Shown: positions 4,635 to 5,343 of the stretch, piece by piece
How positions within the stretch are numbered: the stretch's first letter is position 1
How the letters are laid out: each line of letters begins with the position of its first letter
Source: Chloroflexota bacterium
GTDB lineage: Bacteria > Chloroflexota > Dehalococcoidia > SM23-28-2 > RBG-16-64-32
Reading direction: 5' to 3'
Length of the DNA: 5,343 nt
Assembly: GCA_022563285.1 (NCBI GenBank)
Contig: JADFNQ010000104.1
Location: forward strand, 1 to 5,343
Position numbers and translations under genes: made by a program
The notes under the pieces: generated by a model
Databases searched by the model: none
What the model was told of the DNA's origin: nothing
The model's input: the letters and a program-made list of their open reading frames with translations, nothing else

Positions 4635-5343
4635 CACCCATCTCCTCGCACCAGTATACCCCGCCCCGCGTAGCGCGCCTTCGCCCCCAGCTCCTCCTCG
4701 ATGCGCAAGAGGCGGTTGTACTTGGCGGTGCGCTCGCTGCGGGCGGGGGCGCCGGCCTTGATCTGGCCGCAGCCGCTGGCCACCGCCAGGTCGGCTATCG
4801 TCGTGTCCTCCGTCTCCCCACTGCGATGCGACATAACGCTGGCCCAGCCCGCCTTGCTCGCCTCCGCCATCGCCGCCAGCGTCTCCGTCAGCGTCCCGAT
4901 CTGGTTCACCTTGATCAGCACCGCGTTCGCCGAGCCCTCCTCCACGCCGCGACGGATGCGCTCCACGTTGGTCACGAACAGGTCGTCTCCCACCAACTGC
5001 ACCCGCGGGCCCAGCCGTTCGGTCAGGAGGCGCCAGCCGGGCCAGTCGTCCTGGGCCATCCCGTCCTCGATCGATACGATCGGGTAGCGGTCCAGCCAGC
5101 CCTCCCACAGGTCGATCAGCTCCTCGGGGGCCAGAGTGCGCTTCTCCTGGGCCAGCACGTAGCGGCCGTCCGCCTCCAGCTCTGACATCGCCGGGTCAAG
5201 GGCGAGGGCGATCTCCTCGCCCGGACGGTAGCCGGCGTCCTCGATCGCCCGTAGGACCAGCGCGACGGCGTCATCGTTGCGGGACAGCGGCGGCGCGAAC
5301 CCGCCCTCGTCCCCGATGGTCGTGGGCAGCCCTTCGTCGTCCA
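4634..5343 (-). CDS. eno: Enolase (phosphopyruvate hydratase), C-terminal part
   Basis: Enolase converts 2-phosphoglycerate to phosphoenolpyruvate in glycolysis, in the cytosol, with Mg2+. The frame runs off the right edge; 235 residues plus TGA are visible, a little over half of the usual length of about 425, so the N-terminal domain is missing from the window. The TIM-barrel half carries all expected residues (yeast numbering): E211 in GDEGGFAP, D246 in ALALD, E295 in SIEDG, D320 in VGDDLF, K345 in LIKVNQ, H373/R374/S375 in SHRSGE and K396 in GQIKAG. An internal ATG at 5188 is not the start, because enolase sequence continues upstream of it. The C-terminus ends ARYAGRGILVRGDG; its last codons carry the hicB ribosome binding site. 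Identity is essentially certain. Confidence 0.97.
   Translation of the reverse strand, partial: DDEGLPTTIGDEGGFAPPLSRNDDAVALVLRAIEDAGYRPGEEIALALDPAMSELEADGRYVLAQEKRTLAPEELIDLWEGWLDRYPIVSIEDGMAQDDWPGWRLLTERLGPRVQLVGDDLFVTNVERIRRGVEEGSANAVLIKVNQIGTLTETLAAMAEASKAGWASVMSHRSGETEDTTIADLAVASGCGQIKAGAPARSERTAKYNRLLRIEEELGAKARYAGRGILVRGDG
4642..4647 (-). promoter_or_regulatory. hicB ribosome binding site inside the end of eno
   Basis: GAGGAG on the minus strand lies seven bases ahead of the hicB ATG and is built from the eno codons for Arg-Gly-Asp near its C-terminus. It supports the 4634 start for hicB rather than the in-frame ATG ten codons later. Confidence 0.75.

Noticed and set aside
4392..5108. 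A single 238-residue minus-strand protein from within eno to the hicB stop
   Set aside because: Only the last 80 residues are real (hicB); the first part is an Arg/Gly-rich shadow of enolase in another frame, and the hicB ATG has its own ribosome binding site.

Overview
The window is GC-rich bacterial DNA with tightly packed genes and no RNA gene, CRISPR array or insertion sequence that I can see. The gene set fits a high-GC member of the Chloroflexota or a similar deep Gram-positive-like lineage: an ALG5/DPM1-like glycosyltransferase, a lamin-tail-domain secreted protein, a PD40 beta-propeller protein, an enolase with the GQIKAGAPARSER signature, and a HicBA pair of the type common in Cyanobacteria and Chloroflexota. 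This placement is inference, not proof.

Plus strand, left part: bases 1-639 are the 3' end of a PD40 (TolB-like) beta-propeller gene built from an exact 132-base tandem repeat. After a 184-base gap with a possible promoter and a leader hairpin comes a small membrane-anchored protein (824-1540) with a signal peptide, a lamin-tail domain, a Pro-rich linker and two C-terminal hydrophobic segments. A 104-base convergent gap with an imperfect hairpin follows.

Minus strand, right part, in transcription order: eno (from beyond the right edge to 4634), hicB (4634-4392), a frameshifted hicA (4395-4188), a 3-hydroxyacyl-CoA dehydrogenase (4144-3392), an unrecognised helical protein (3333-2476) and a family 2 glycosyltransferase (2388-1645). 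The gaps are 1-base and 4-base overlaps, then 43, 58 and 87 bases, so part or all of this could be one transcript. The products do not form one obvious pathway: glycolysis, a toxin-antitoxin pair, beta-oxidation or hydroxybutyryl-CoA metabolism, an unknown, and cell-envelope glycosylation.

The most notable point is the hicBA module. It has visibly more A/T-rich codons than its neighbours and lies directly against the end of eno, whose last codons supply the hicB ribosome binding site. The toxin reading frame appears only after its expected start is corrected for a shift in a short CT run. As written, hicB and the body of hicA are in the same frame, separated by a single TGA. Just downstream, between hicA and the dehydrogenase, two perfect 7-bp inverted repeats overlap so that only one can fold at a time, a possible RNA switch or operator.
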